NCBI GenBank assembly: GCA_023388495.1
Contig: JAEWGC010000046.1
Location: 1 to 64,000, forward strand
From: Bacillota bacterium
GTDB taxonomy: Bacteria; Bacillota; Clostridia; Tissierellales; Tissierellaceae
DNA length: 64,000 nucleotides
Direction: 5' to 3'
Shown here: piece by piece, positions 54,824-62,099 of the stretch
Layout: each line of letters starts with the position of its first letter
Numbering within the stretch: position 1 is the first letter of the stretch
The notes under the pieces: model-generated
Told to the model about the DNA's origin: nothing
What the model saw: only the letters and a program-made list of their open reading frames with translations
The model's database searches: none
Position numbers and translations under genes: made by a program

Positions 54824-55084
54824 ATGGATGTATTAAAAGTATCAGCAAAATCAAGTCCAAATTCTGTTGCAGGAGCATTAGCAGGGGTTTTAAGAGAAAA
54901 AGGAGCTGCTGAAATTCAAGCAATAGGAGCAGGTGCTTTAAATCAAGCCGTAAAAGCAGTAGCAATCGCAAGAGGATTTGTTGCTCCAAGTGGAATCGAT
55001 CTTATTTGTGTACCAGCCTTCACAGACATAATAATAGATGGTGAAGAGAGAACAGCTATAAAGCTAATTATTGAACCAAGATAA
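54824..55084 (+). CDS. spoVS: Stage V sporulation protein S
   Basis: The 86-residue Alba-like protein is needed for late spore development and conserved among spore formers. The sequence MDVLKVSAKSSPNSVAGALA, RGFVAPSGIDLICVPAFTDI and EERTAIKLIIEPR is almost invariant in the family (parts quoted). AGAGGGGG precedes the ATG. It follows rny as in B. subtilis, except that ymdB is absent between them. Its presence supports an endospore-forming lineage. Confidence 0.97.
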   Translation: MDVLKVSAKSSPNSVAGALAGVLREKGAAEIQAIGAGALNQAVKAVAIARGFVAPSGIDLICVPAFTDIIIDGEERTAIKLIIEPR

Positions 55085-55137
55085 TATTATAGGGCTTCTA
55101 AAAAAGCGTTATAATGAAGCCATTTTTGAAACTCATT

Positions 55138-55183
55138 TTCGTTATAAAAAAACCTGCTAATTAGCAGGTTTTTTTATAACGAA
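55138..55183. terminator. 46-bp perfect palindromic terminator after spoVS
   Basis: Bases 55138-55160 are exactly complementary to 55161-55183, with core AACCTGCTAA/TTAGCAGGTT and runs of seven A and seven T within the arms. A further GGCTTC (55093-55098)/GAAGCC (55116-55121) pairing lies upstream. It works in both directions. Confidence 0.85.
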
Positions 55184-55247
55184 TACATAATTTTATCTAT
55201 GTTTTACAGATACTAATCTTATTAAGAGGATTAAGGGGAGGGGTTCA

Positions 55248-56063
55248 ATGATTTTTGATTTACATGTACATACAAATCATTCAGATGGATTATTTTCTCC
55301 TGAGAAAGTAATTGATCTAGCAGTTGAACAGTGTTTAGATGGAATAGCCATTACAGATCATGATACTATAACTGGAATAGAAGCAGCAATTGTCCATAGT
55401 AATAAATATGATGGCTTTAGAGTAATTCCAGGAATTGAGTTTAGTTGTGTATTCAATGATGAGGAAGTGCATATACTAGGGTATTTCATAGATTATAAAG
55501 ATAAAGATCTTATCAAAATAACTGGTGACTTAAAGAACTCAAGATTGACTAGAGGGATGGAGATGGTTAATAGAATTAATGAATTAGGGTTAGAGATTTC
55601 ACTAGAAGAAGTTAAGGAACTTTCAGGAGAAGAATATATTGGCAGACCTCATATAGCAAGAGCATTGGTTAAAATAGGATATGTAGATGATGTTGCAGAA
55701 GCCTTTACTAAGTATTTAGATAGGGGCAAGCCAGCTTATATTGAAAGATATAAAATAACCCTTGACGAAACAATATCCCTAATTAAAAAGATTGGAGGTA
55801 TTCCTGTTTTGGCTCATCCAGGAATCTTGAAGGATAAAAGTATAATAAATCATTGTATTTCATTAGGTATATATGGCTTGGAATGTATACACTCCAAACA
55901 TACTAAAGATGATACAGATTATTTGATTAATATTGCAAGATCAAATAATTTAATAGTTACTGGAGGTTCTGATTTCCATGGCGACTTAATTAGAGGTGAA
56001 TCATTGTTGGGTAAATATTTTGTTGATATTGATACTATTCCAGAATTTAAGGAGAGGATATAA
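55248..56063 (+). CDS. PHP-domain phosphoesterase (TrpH/RNase AM-like)
   Basis: A 271-residue stand-alone PHP domain with FDLHVHTNHSDGLFSPEKV, AITDHDTITGIEAA, PGIEFSC, GRPHIARALV, LAHPG and GGSDFHG. All metal-binding His/Asp positions are present. Related proteins hydrolyse 3',5'-nucleoside bisphosphates or trim 5' ends of RNA. AGGGGAGGGG precedes the ATG. The PadR regulator gene starts immediately after its stop. The substrate is not decided by sequence. Confidence 0.9.
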   Translation: MIFDLHVHTNHSDGLFSPEKVIDLAVEQCLDGIAITDHDTITGIEAAIVHSNKYDGFRVIPGIEFSCVFNDEEVHILGYFIDYKDKDLIKITGDLKNSRLTRGMEMVNRINELGLEISLEEVKELSGEEYIGRPHIARALVKIGYVDDVAEAFTKYLDRGKPAYIERYKITLDETISLIKKIGGIPVLAHPGILKDKSIINHCISLGIYGLECIHSKHTKDDTDYLINIARSNNLIVTGGSDFHGDLIRGESLLGKYFVDIDTIPEFKERI

Positions 56064-56447
56064 TTGAGTATTTATAAAGGCGAGAGGCAGAGACAGTTTC
56101 CTACAAAGATAAGTACTACTTCCTTTGTAAAACTTTATATACTTCATTTGTTAGATGAAAAATCTTATTATGGTAATAAAATAAAAGATGAAATAAAAAG
56201 TAGACTAAATAATCGATGGGAACCAAGTCCAGGGATGATTTATCCATTACTTCGTGAACTAGAATCAGAAGGATATATTGAAGGATGGTGGGATGAACCC
56301 GATAAAAGATCTATAAGAAGATATAGAATAACAGATGAGGGGAGAAAGCATTATAAAGTATTATTGCTACAAAATAAAACTTCTTTCGAAGATTCTTTAC
56401 TTATTGTTAAAAATGTGTTAAAAGATATATATGGGGAAAAATTCTAA
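56064..56447 (+). CDS. PadR family transcriptional regulator
   Basis: The 127-residue product has a PadR winged helix. The visible blocks are FVKLYILHLLDEKSYYGNKI, WEPSPGMIYPLLRELESEGYIEG and RYRITDEGRKHY (quoted in pieces). It starts at TTG with AAGGAGAGG upstream. The C-terminal helix for dimerisation is short. It is embedded between a PHP enzyme and an aminotransferase, but its target and ligand are not evident. Confidence 0.9.
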   Translation: MSIYKGERQRQFPTKISTTSFVKLYILHLLDEKSYYGNKIKDEIKSRLNNRWEPSPGMIYPLLRELESEGYIEGWWDEPDKRSIRRYRITDEGRKHYKVLLLQNKTSFEDSLLIVKNVLKDIYGEKF

Positions 56448-56487
56448 TTATAGAAAACAAAATATTATTGTGGAGGTATGATTTTTT

Positions 56488-57681
56488 ATGAACTTTAATT
56501 TATCAGAAAAAGGATTGAGGATTGCCCCTTCAATTACTTTAGAAATTACAGCAAAGGCAAAAGCTATGAAGGATTCTGGAATTGACGTTATTAGCTTTGG
56601 GGCTGGTGAACCAGACTTCAATACCCCAGAAAACATTCAAAATGAAGGTATTAGAGCAATAAAAGATGGTCTTACTAGATATACTCCAGCTTCTGGAATA
56701 GTTGAGCTAAAAAAAGCTATATGCGAGAAATTAAAAGCAGATAATGGATTAGAATATAAGCCAAGCAATATAATTATATCTAGCGGTGCAAAGCATTCTA
56801 TACATAATGCTCTAATGGCAATATTAAACCCAGGAGACGAGGTTATATTTGCTGTTCCATATTGGGTAAGTTATCCTGAACTAGTAAGACTTGCTGATGG
56901 AATTCCTGTTTATATAGAAACAGAGGAAGAAAATGACTTTAAATTCAATGTAGATGATTTAAATAGAGTTTTAACGAATAAGACCAAAGCAATTATATTA
57001 AATAGTCCTAGTAACCCAACAGGTTCAATCTATACTGAAGAAGAGTTAAGAGATATAGCTGAATGGGCGGTTAAAAATAATATATTTGTTATTTCCGATG
57101 AGATATATGAAAAATTAATATATGATGGTAAGAATCATGTAAGTATAGCAGCTATTAATGAAGACATAAAAAGACTAACAATACTTATTAATGGTATGTC
57201 TAAGTCACATGCAATGACTGGATGGAGAATTGGATATGCAGCAGCCCATGAAGATATAGTTAAAGTAATGAGCAATATACAAAGTCATGCAACATCAAAT
57301 CCTTGTTCCATATCTCAATATGCTAGCGTTATAGGTTTATTAGGAGATCAAAGTAGTGTAGAAGAAATGAAAAAACATTTCGTAGAGAGAAGAGATTATA
57401 TGGCTGAAACCATAAATTCAATCAAGGGACTTAGCTGTAGAAAACCTGAAGGTGCTTTTTATATAATGGTTAACTTTACACAATTAATAGGTAAAACTAT
57501 AAAGGGAAAAGTAATCAATTCTTCTTTAGATTTTGCAAACTTATTACTTGATGAGGGTAAGGTAGCAGTAGTACCTGGAATTGCTTTTGGTGATGATAAA
57601 TATGTAAGGTTATCTTATGCTACATCCTTAGAAAATATTAAAAAAGGATTAGAAAGAATAAAACAAATAGTAGAAGAGTAA
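56488..57681 (+). CDS. Class I aminotransferase (aspartate aminotransferase-like)
   Basis: PLP-dependent fold type I aminotransferase of 397 residues. Visible blocks are SFGAGEPDFNTPENI, GLTRYTPASGI, NSPSNPTGSIYTEEEL and the PLP lysine in GMSKSHAMTGWRIGYAA. It resembles the 1-gamma aspartate aminotransferases (AspB) common in Firmicutes. GGAGGTATG precedes the ATG. The amino acid specificity cannot be read by eye. Confidence 0.9.
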   Translation: MNFNLSEKGLRIAPSITLEITAKAKAMKDSGIDVISFGAGEPDFNTPENIQNEGIRAIKDGLTRYTPASGIVELKKAICEKLKADNGLEYKPSNIIISSGAKHSIHNALMAILNPGDEVIFAVPYWVSYPELVRLADGIPVYIETEEENDFKFNVDDLNRVLTNKTKAIILNSPSNPTGSIYTEEELRDIAEWAVKNNIFVISDEIYEKLIYDGKNHVSIAAINEDIKRLTILINGMSKSHAMTGWRIGYAAAHEDIVKVMSNIQSHATSNPCSISQYASVIGLLGDQSSVEEMKKHFVERRDYMAETINSIKGLSCRKPEGAFYIMVNFTQLIGKTIKGKVINSSLDFANLLLDEGKVAVVPGIAFGDDKYVRLSYATSLENIKKGLERIKQIVEE

Positions 57682-57691
57682 AAATATTTTT

Positions 57692-57740
57692 AAAAAGAAA
57701 AAGGTTAACATAATCATAATATGTTAACCTTTTTCTTTTT
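57692..57740. terminator. Intrinsic terminator after the aminotransferase gene
   Basis: Twenty-base perfect arms (57692-57711 and 57721-57740; core AAGGTTAACAT/ATGTTAACCTT) around a 9-base loop, ending in an interrupted T-run. The A/T-rich ends make it usable from both sides. Confidence 0.85.
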
Positions 57741-57760
57741 AACTTTTAGGTTTGTTTGAA

Positions 57761-57791
57761 ATAGGCTACATAATATTATTATGTAGCCTAT
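57761..57791. repeat. 15-bp inverted repeat in the 57.7-58.3 kb gap
   Basis: ATAGGCTACATAATA (57761-57775) is fully complementary to 57777-57791, leaving a one-base centre. It lies 20 bases past the terminator and has no T-run after it. With the following decayed ORF it may be the edge of a lost element. The rest of 57682-58301 has no intact gene. Confidence 0.6.
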
Positions 57792-57888
57792 AGTGGATTC
57801 CCATAGTATCTCCACAGACAAAATTGCACGCTAACTATTAATATAAATTTTGCTGGGTAAATTAAGTATGTGTCCATTTAAAAAATTA

Positions 57889-58085
57889 TTACAAATATAA
57901 AATTTTTGACCTGTTAAAATGGATTTTAAAAGCTTTTGCTGCAACAGTCAATATATTTATATGGATATTGGCAATATTATGCCCTAAGGCTCATTGTAAC
58001 CCTTAAATCCAACATCACATTTATTTGAATCTAAGTTTATCATTTTGCTATAAAATCTTACGTTATCGGATTGAGCGAACTTATT
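57889..58085 (-). pseudogene. Decayed reading-frame remnant, possibly a transposase C-terminus
   Basis: Reading the - strand, one frame gives SDNVRFYSKMINLDSN then KCDVGFKGYNEP before a stop. A neighbouring frame continues as LGHNIANIHINILTVAAKAF then KIHFNRSKILYL and a stop at 57889-57891. The join looks like one frameshift in a former gene, and an upstream in-frame TAG shows further decay. The composition looks protein-like rather than random. I suspect a DDE transposase end but could not identify the family. Confidence 0.35.
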
Positions 58086-58215
58086 TTGCTAAAAACAAAC
58101 TGTTGTTTTTCATTTTTAACTTAAGAGTTAGAAAACAGATGCGTTTAGTTTAAAAAACATACTTTTAAAAGAAAAACTTGATTAATATTAATTAGAATTA
58201 AAATATGATTTCGAT

Positions 58216-58244
58216 TTGATTTTTGGGTAATTCTGGTGTAAAAT
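58216..58244 (+). promoter_or_regulatory. Promoter of the tyrosine recombinase gene
   Basis: TTGATT (58216-58221), 17-base spacer, TAAAAT (58239-58244). The predicted start lies inside the inverted repeat that follows. Confidence 0.6.
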
Positions 58245-58246
58245 AT

Positions 58247-58280
58247 TATTAGTCACAAAATAGTTATTTTGTGACTAATA
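58247..58280. repeat. 16-bp inverted repeat at the recombinase transcription start
   Basis: TATTAGTCACAAAATA (58247-58262) is exactly complementary to 58265-58280, with a 2-base centre. It starts 3 bases after the -10. It could be a repressor operator or a 5' mRNA hairpin; no T-run follows. Confidence 0.7.
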
Positions 58281-58301
58281 TAGTGTGAAAAGAGGGGTAT
58301 T

Positions 58302-59276
58302 TTGAAAGATATACCAATAATACTTGAAGATTACTTAAATTACATGGAAACTATTAAGGGGGCCTCCTCTAATACTGTGAAAGAATATTTCTTTGACTTG
58401 AGAACATTTTTTAGGTTCATTAAAACAAGACATCGACTTGTAGATCCTGAGCAACCTTTTGATGAAATTAATATTTTAGATGTAGACTTAGATTTAATTA
58501 AGAAACTCGGAATTCAAGATTTACACGCGTATATTTCTTATGCAGATAAAAAAAGAGATAATAATAATTTTACCAAATCTAGAAAAGTTGCATCCCTTAG
58601 ATCATTTTTTGATTACCTTTACTCTATAGTGAATTTAATAGAAAAAAATCCTGCTGAAGCTTTAGAATTTCCAAAAAAGGATACTAGACACCCAGTATAT
58701 CTTACCTTAGAGCAATCAGAACTACTATTAAATACAGTACTAGAAAATAATAATGAAGAATATCGGAAAAGGGATTATGCAATAATTATGTTGTTTTTAA
58801 ATTGTGGTCTGCGATTATCTGAGCTTTCTAGTATAGACATAGATAAAATTAAAGATAACGATACTCTTTCCATAATAGGTAAAGGCAATAAAGAAAGAAC
58901 CATATTTTTAAATGACGCCTGCATCTCTGCTATAAAAGATTATCTAACAGTTAGACCTAAAAACTCGGTAGATAAAAAAGCCATGTTTATTAGCAAAAGA
59001 AAAAATAGAATGAGTAATCGGGCAATACAACATATGATTGATAGGTACTTAGAAAAGACTGGATTAGATACTTCTATCTATTCTACGCATAAACTAAGAC
59101 ATACGGCAGCTACACTAATGTATAAGTATGGAAATGTAGATATTAGAGCTTTACAAGAGATCTTAGGACATGAATCTGTTTCCACAACTCAAATATATAC
59201 CCATATTGATAATGAAAGACTTAGAGATGCAGTAAAAAGCAATCCTTTATCCTCAAGAACTAATAAAAAAAGCTAA
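58302..59276 (+). CDS. Tyrosine recombinase (Xer-type)
   Basis: A 324-residue integrase-family recombinase. The N-terminal core-binding domain spans ~1-125. The catalytic domain has Arg in NCGLRLSELSS, Lys in GKGNKERTIFL, HKLRHTAATLMY and LGHESVSTTQIYTH (His-Arg-His and the nucleophile Tyr). It starts at TTG after AGAGGGG. Length and order are like chromosomal XerC/XerD rather than phage integrases. It faces the SOS gene yneA tail to tail. Role in dimer resolution is an inference. Confidence 0.9.
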   Translation: MKDIPIILEDYLNYMETIKGASSNTVKEYFFDLRTFFRFIKTRHRLVDPEQPFDEINILDVDLDLIKKLGIQDLHAYISYADKKRDNNNFTKSRKVASLRSFFDYLYSIVNLIEKNPAEALEFPKKDTRHPVYLTLEQSELLLNTVLENNNEEYRKRDYAIIMLFLNCGLRLSELSSIDIDKIKDNDTLSIIGKGNKERTIFLNDACISAIKDYLTVRPKNSVDKKAMFISKRKNRMSNRAIQHMIDRYLEKTGLDTSIYSTHKLRHTAATLMYKYGNVDIRALQEILGHESVSTTQIYTHIDNERLRDAVKSNPLSSRTNKKS

Positions 59277-59305
59277 GATATAAATCTTAGTTTTTTTATT
59301 AGTTC
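59257..59305. terminator. Bidirectional terminator between recombinase and yneA
   Basis: Arms at 59257-59279 and 59284-59305 are complementary apart from one bulged G at 59272. The core is CTAAGAT/ATCTTAG, with seven A on one side and seven T on the other. It covers the last codons of the recombinase and touches the yneA stop, so one structure serves both convergent genes. Confidence 0.85.
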
Positions 59306-59613
59306 TATTTATTTGCAATTGGAATCTTTATTATATCCCCTGGACAGATATAGGCATCTTCCATTCCATTAAATTCTTTAATATCATATATCATCTTTCT
59401 TATATCAGTTTTTTCCGGAAGATAATCCAGAGCAATATTCCACAACGTATCCCCTTTTACTACTATAACTTCCCTATAATCTGCCTTATGTATTGAACTA
59501 TAGGCCTTATTGTTTAATAACAAAGTAAATAAAATAATTGATATAACTGCAAATACAGAAGTAATAAATAAGTAAAATCTTCTTTTGTTAACTATTTTAT
59601 ACCTTTTTTTCAT
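59305..59613 (-). CDS. yneA: SOS cell-division suppressor YneA-like LysM protein
   Basis: The 102-residue product has a basic N-terminus, one membrane helix (~13-32) and a LysM domain (~46-100; VVKGDTLWNIALDYLPEKTD and YICPGDIIKIPI). This is the architecture of YneA, which delays division during SOS in B. subtilis and is encoded divergently from lexA, as here. SD GAGGTG lies upstream, and the promoter has a perfect LexA box over the start site. Function is inferred from topology, LysM and context. Confidence 0.88.
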   Translation of the reverse strand: MKKRYKIVNKRRFYLFITSVFAVISIILFTLLLNNKAYSSIHKADYREVIVVKGDTLWNIALDYLPEKTDIRKMIYDIKEFNGMEDAYICPGDIIKIPIANK

Positions 59614-59639
59614 AACAAAACACCTCGCACGTTAGTTCT

Positions 59640-59651
59640 GAACAATAGTTC
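59640..59651 (-). promoter_or_regulatory. LexA (SOS) operator of yneA
   Basis: GAACAATAGTTC (read on +) is a perfect GAAC-N4-GTTC box. It lies 7 bases past the yneA -10, at its predicted start site, mirroring the recA arrangement. It is about 75 bases from the lexA -35. Confidence 0.9.
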
Positions 59652-59658
59652 TAAGTAC

Positions 59659-59687
59659 ATTCTACACAAACATAGGTTCCTTGTCAA
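59659..59687 (-). promoter_or_regulatory. Sigma-A promoter of yneA
   Basis: On the - strand TTGACA (59687-59682), 17-base spacer, TAGAAT (59664-59659). A consensus -35 suggests strong expression once LexA is gone. Confidence 0.85.
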
Positions 59688-59706
59688 TAGTTTTGGCAAA
59701 AAAATC

Positions 59707-59745
59707 GAACCTTTGTTTGAAATATTCTTATTGGTATGATATAAT
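59707..59745 (+). promoter_or_regulatory. lexA promoter with degenerate SOS box
   Basis: TTGAAA (59717-59722), 17-base spacer, TATAAT (59740-59745). GAACCTTTGTTT (59707-59718) matches the SOS box at seven of eight fixed bases and overlaps the -35, so a weaker LexA site for autoregulation is plausible but unproven. Confidence 0.7.
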
Positions 59746-59798
59746 AAGCTAAGAATAGTTTTAACTAATAACTATATTATGAATAAGGGGTGTGTTTT

Positions 59799-60416
59799 AT
59801 GTACGAAGATTTAACTCAAAAACAGATTGAAATTTTGTTATATATAAAATCAGAGGTGCAAAGACAGGGGTATCCACCAGCTGTGAGAGATATTTGTAAG
59901 GGTGTTAATTTAAAGTCTACTTCAACCGTTCACAGCCATTTAGAAAAACTTGAAGCTAAAGGATATATTAGAAAAGATCCTACAAAGCCAAGAGCTATTG
60001 AAATACTTGATAAAAATGATGATTTCTTACTGACTTCCAAGAAAACTATTGATGTACCTATTTTAGGTAAAGTTACTGCTGGTACTCCTATCTTAGCCGT
60101 GGAGAACATAGAAGATACCTATCCAGTTCCATTAGAACTTGTAGAAGGTCATGATGTCTTTATGCTAAAAATTCAAGGCGAAAGTATGATAGATGCGGGA
60201 ATATTAGATGGTGACCTAGTTTTAGTTAAGGAACAGAAGTCAGCATTAAACGGCGATATTGTAGTAGCTTTATTAGAAGACGCAGCTACTGTAAAGAGAT
60301 TTTTTAAAGAAAAAGATAAAATAAGGTTACAACCTGAAAATCAATTTATGGAGCCTATTTTTACTACAGATGTATCTATTTTAGGTAAGGTTATTGGATT
60401 GTTTAGAAGAATATAA
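59799..60416 (+). CDS. lexA: SOS repressor LexA
   Basis: LexA represses SOS genes and cleaves itself on contact with RecA filaments. In 205 residues the winged-helix DNA-binding part (PAVRDICKGVNLKSTSTVHSHL) precedes the cleavage site Ala94-Gly95 (KVTAGTP). The catalytic dyad is Ser129 (QGESM) and Lys166 (ATVKRF), close to the B. subtilis positions. The ATG at 59799 has AAGGGGTG upstream; the GTG at 59790 lies in that SD. Confidence 0.97.
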   Translation: MYEDLTQKQIEILLYIKSEVQRQGYPPAVRDICKGVNLKSTSTVHSHLEKLEAKGYIRKDPTKPRAIEILDKNDDFLLTSKKTIDVPILGKVTAGTPILAVENIEDTYPVPLELVEGHDVFMLKIQGESMIDAGILDGDLVLVKEQKSALNGDIVVALLEDAATVKRFFKEKDKIRLQPENQFMEPIFTTDVSILGKVIGLFRRI

Positions 60417-60446
60417 AAAATAGCAGGATCACCCTGCTATTTTTTT
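60415..60446. terminator. Bidirectional terminator between lexA and ynbB
   Basis: TAGCAGG (60421-60427) pairs with CCTGCTA (60433-60439) over a 5-base loop. It is flanked by a run of A on the left and of T on the right, serving the convergent genes. Confidence 0.9.
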
Positions 60447-60470
60447 ATATTCTAATATGAAAGTATTATT

Positions 60471-61775
60471 TTATTCCAACACCTTAGTTTTATCAATTAA
60501 ATTTGTATTATATAAATTACTTAAAGATTTCATAACCCCCAACTTGCAATGCTCGTATGTGAGTCCTCCTTGATAATATGCAAAGTAAGGTTCTCTTATT
60601 GGGCCATCAGCACTAAGTTCAATAGATGAGCCTTCTATAAAGCCTCCAGCTGCCATAATAACCTTATCTTCATATCCTGGCATATCCCAAGCTTCAGGAA
60701 CTACATATGAATCTACTACAGAGGCAGCTTGAATTCCTCTGCAAAATTCAACAACCCTTTCTGGGCTATTTAACTGTACACCTTGGATTATATCAGATCT
60801 CATATCATTAACATCAGGAACCACATTAAATCCTAATTCCTTATATACAATTGCTACTAATAAAGCTCCTTTAACAGCCTCAGATACTATATGAGGTGCT
60901 AAGAAAAGTCCCTGTAATGTAGATCTTGTAGTACCAAAGGTAAGTCCGCAATCCTTCCCTAATCCTGGAGCAGTTAGTCTATTAGCTACTTGCTCTACTA
61001 GACTAGATTTACCTACAATATATCCTCCTGATAAAGCAATTCCACCTCCAGGATTTTTTATCAATGAGCCAGCCATAACATCTGCCCCTACATCAGTAGG
61101 TTCTTTGAATTCAAGAAATTCTCCATAACAATTATCAACCATAACGATTACATCTTTATGGTGTTCTCTAATAGTCCTTATTGCATTTTCAATTTCCTCA
61201 ATTGTCAACGCTCTTCTATCACTATATCCAGTAGATCTTTGGATCATAAGCATTTTTGTATCCTTAGATACACTTTTTATAACTTCTTCAATATCAATTG
61301 CATTTCCTATCAAAGGAATTTCTTTATATCTTACTCCGTATTCTATTAATGTCCCAGAGATATTACCTTTAACTCCTATTACCTTTTGAAGGGTATCATA
61401 TGGTGCTCCAGTAATAGCTATAAGCTCATCTCCTGGTCTTAAAATGCCAGATAATGTTAGAGTAATAGCGTGAGTTCCTGAAGCAATAGCAGGTCTAACA
61501 AGAGCATCCTCTGTATTAAAGACATGAGCATATATCTCTTCTACTTTATCTCTTCCTATATCACCATATCCATAGCCGGTTGTCCAATTAAAATCCGTAG
61601 AAGATAGTCTACATTCTTGCATTGCATTTATAACCTTATATTGATTATACTCTTTTATTTCGTTAATCCTATTAAATTTATCTAGAATCAACTTTTCCTT
61701 TCTATTAACTAGTTCAATAATTTCTCTATCTAAATTGAAATGTTTACATAATATATTTATCGTTAACTCGTTCAT
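60471..61775 (-). CDS. ynbB: Methionine gamma-lyase family PLP protein (YnbB)
   Basis: The 434-residue PLP-dependent protein of the Met_gamma_lyase family was once called aluminium resistance protein. Visible blocks are SGTHAITLTLSGILRPGDEL, GAPYDTLQKVIG, IQRSTGYSDRRALTIEEI and the PLP lysine in GSLIKNPGGGIALSGGY. AAAGGTGA lies upstream of the ATG. The natural substrate is unknown. It is the last gene of the - strand set mutL-miaA-hfq-ynbB. Confidence 0.92.
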   Translation of the reverse strand: MNELTINILCKHFNLDREIIELVNRKEKLILDKFNRINEIKEYNQYKVINAMQECRLSSTDFNWTTGYGYGDIGRDKVEEIYAHVFNTEDALVRPAIASGTHAITLTLSGILRPGDELIAITGAPYDTLQKVIGVKGNISGTLIEYGVRYKEIPLIGNAIDIEEVIKSVSKDTKMLMIQRSTGYSDRRALTIEEIENAIRTIREHHKDVIVMVDNCYGEFLEFKEPTDVGADVMAGSLIKNPGGGIALSGGYIVGKSSLVEQVANRLTAPGLGKDCGLTFGTTRSTLQGLFLAPHIVSEAVKGALLVAIVYKELGFNVVPDVNDMRSDIIQGVQLNSPERVVEFCRGIQAASVVDSYVVPEAWDMPGYEDKVIMAAGGFIEGSSIELSADGPIREPYFAYYQGGLTYEHCKLGVMKSLSNLYNTNLIDKTKVLE

Positions 61776-61801
61776 TTTTATTTCACCTTTCTATCTTCTT
61801 T

Positions 61802-61834
61802 AAAATACAAAAGCCCCTGATAATCTCAGAGACC
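61802..61834 (-). terminator. Possible terminator after hfq
   Basis: On the - strand GTCTCTGA pairs with TCAGGGGC (two G-U pairs) over a 5-base loop, followed by an interrupted T-rich tail at 61812-61802. It could separate hfq from ynbB transcripts partially. Confidence 0.55.
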
Positions 61835-61865
61835 TTTATAAAACTAAAATTATTTAAATTTAAAA

Positions 61866-62087
61866 TTAGTTATCTAAGTCTATCTGCTTCGTAGGTATGA
61901 TTGTAGAAATAGCATGCTTATAAATTAATTGTTGCTTGTCTTCGCTTTCTAAAATTATAGTATAATTATCGAAACCTTTTACCTGACCTTTTATTTGATA
62001 ACCATTAACTAAAAATATTGTTATTCCAATTCCATCTCTTCGAGCTTTATTTAAAAAAGCATCTTGTAAGTTTATTCCCTGTTTCAT
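61866..62087 (-). CDS. hfq: RNA chaperone Hfq
   Basis: Sm-like ring protein that binds small RNAs and mRNAs. The 73-residue product has NLQDAFLNKARRDGIGITIF, LVNGYQIKGQVKGFDNYTII (Sm1) and YKHAISTIIP (Sm2). The short C-terminal tail is typical of Gram-positive forms. AGGAGGGG precedes the ATG. It follows miaA, the usual pairing. Confidence 0.97.
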   Translation of the reverse strand: MKQGINLQDAFLNKARRDGIGITIFLVNGYQIKGQVKGFDNYTIILESEDKQQLIYKHAISTIIPTKQIDLDN

Positions 62088-62099
62088 ATATACCCCTCC

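Noticed and set aside
59257..59268. GAAC near the recombinase end, considered as a third LexA box
   Set aside because: There is no GTTC at the right spacing; the bases are part of the terminator palindrome.
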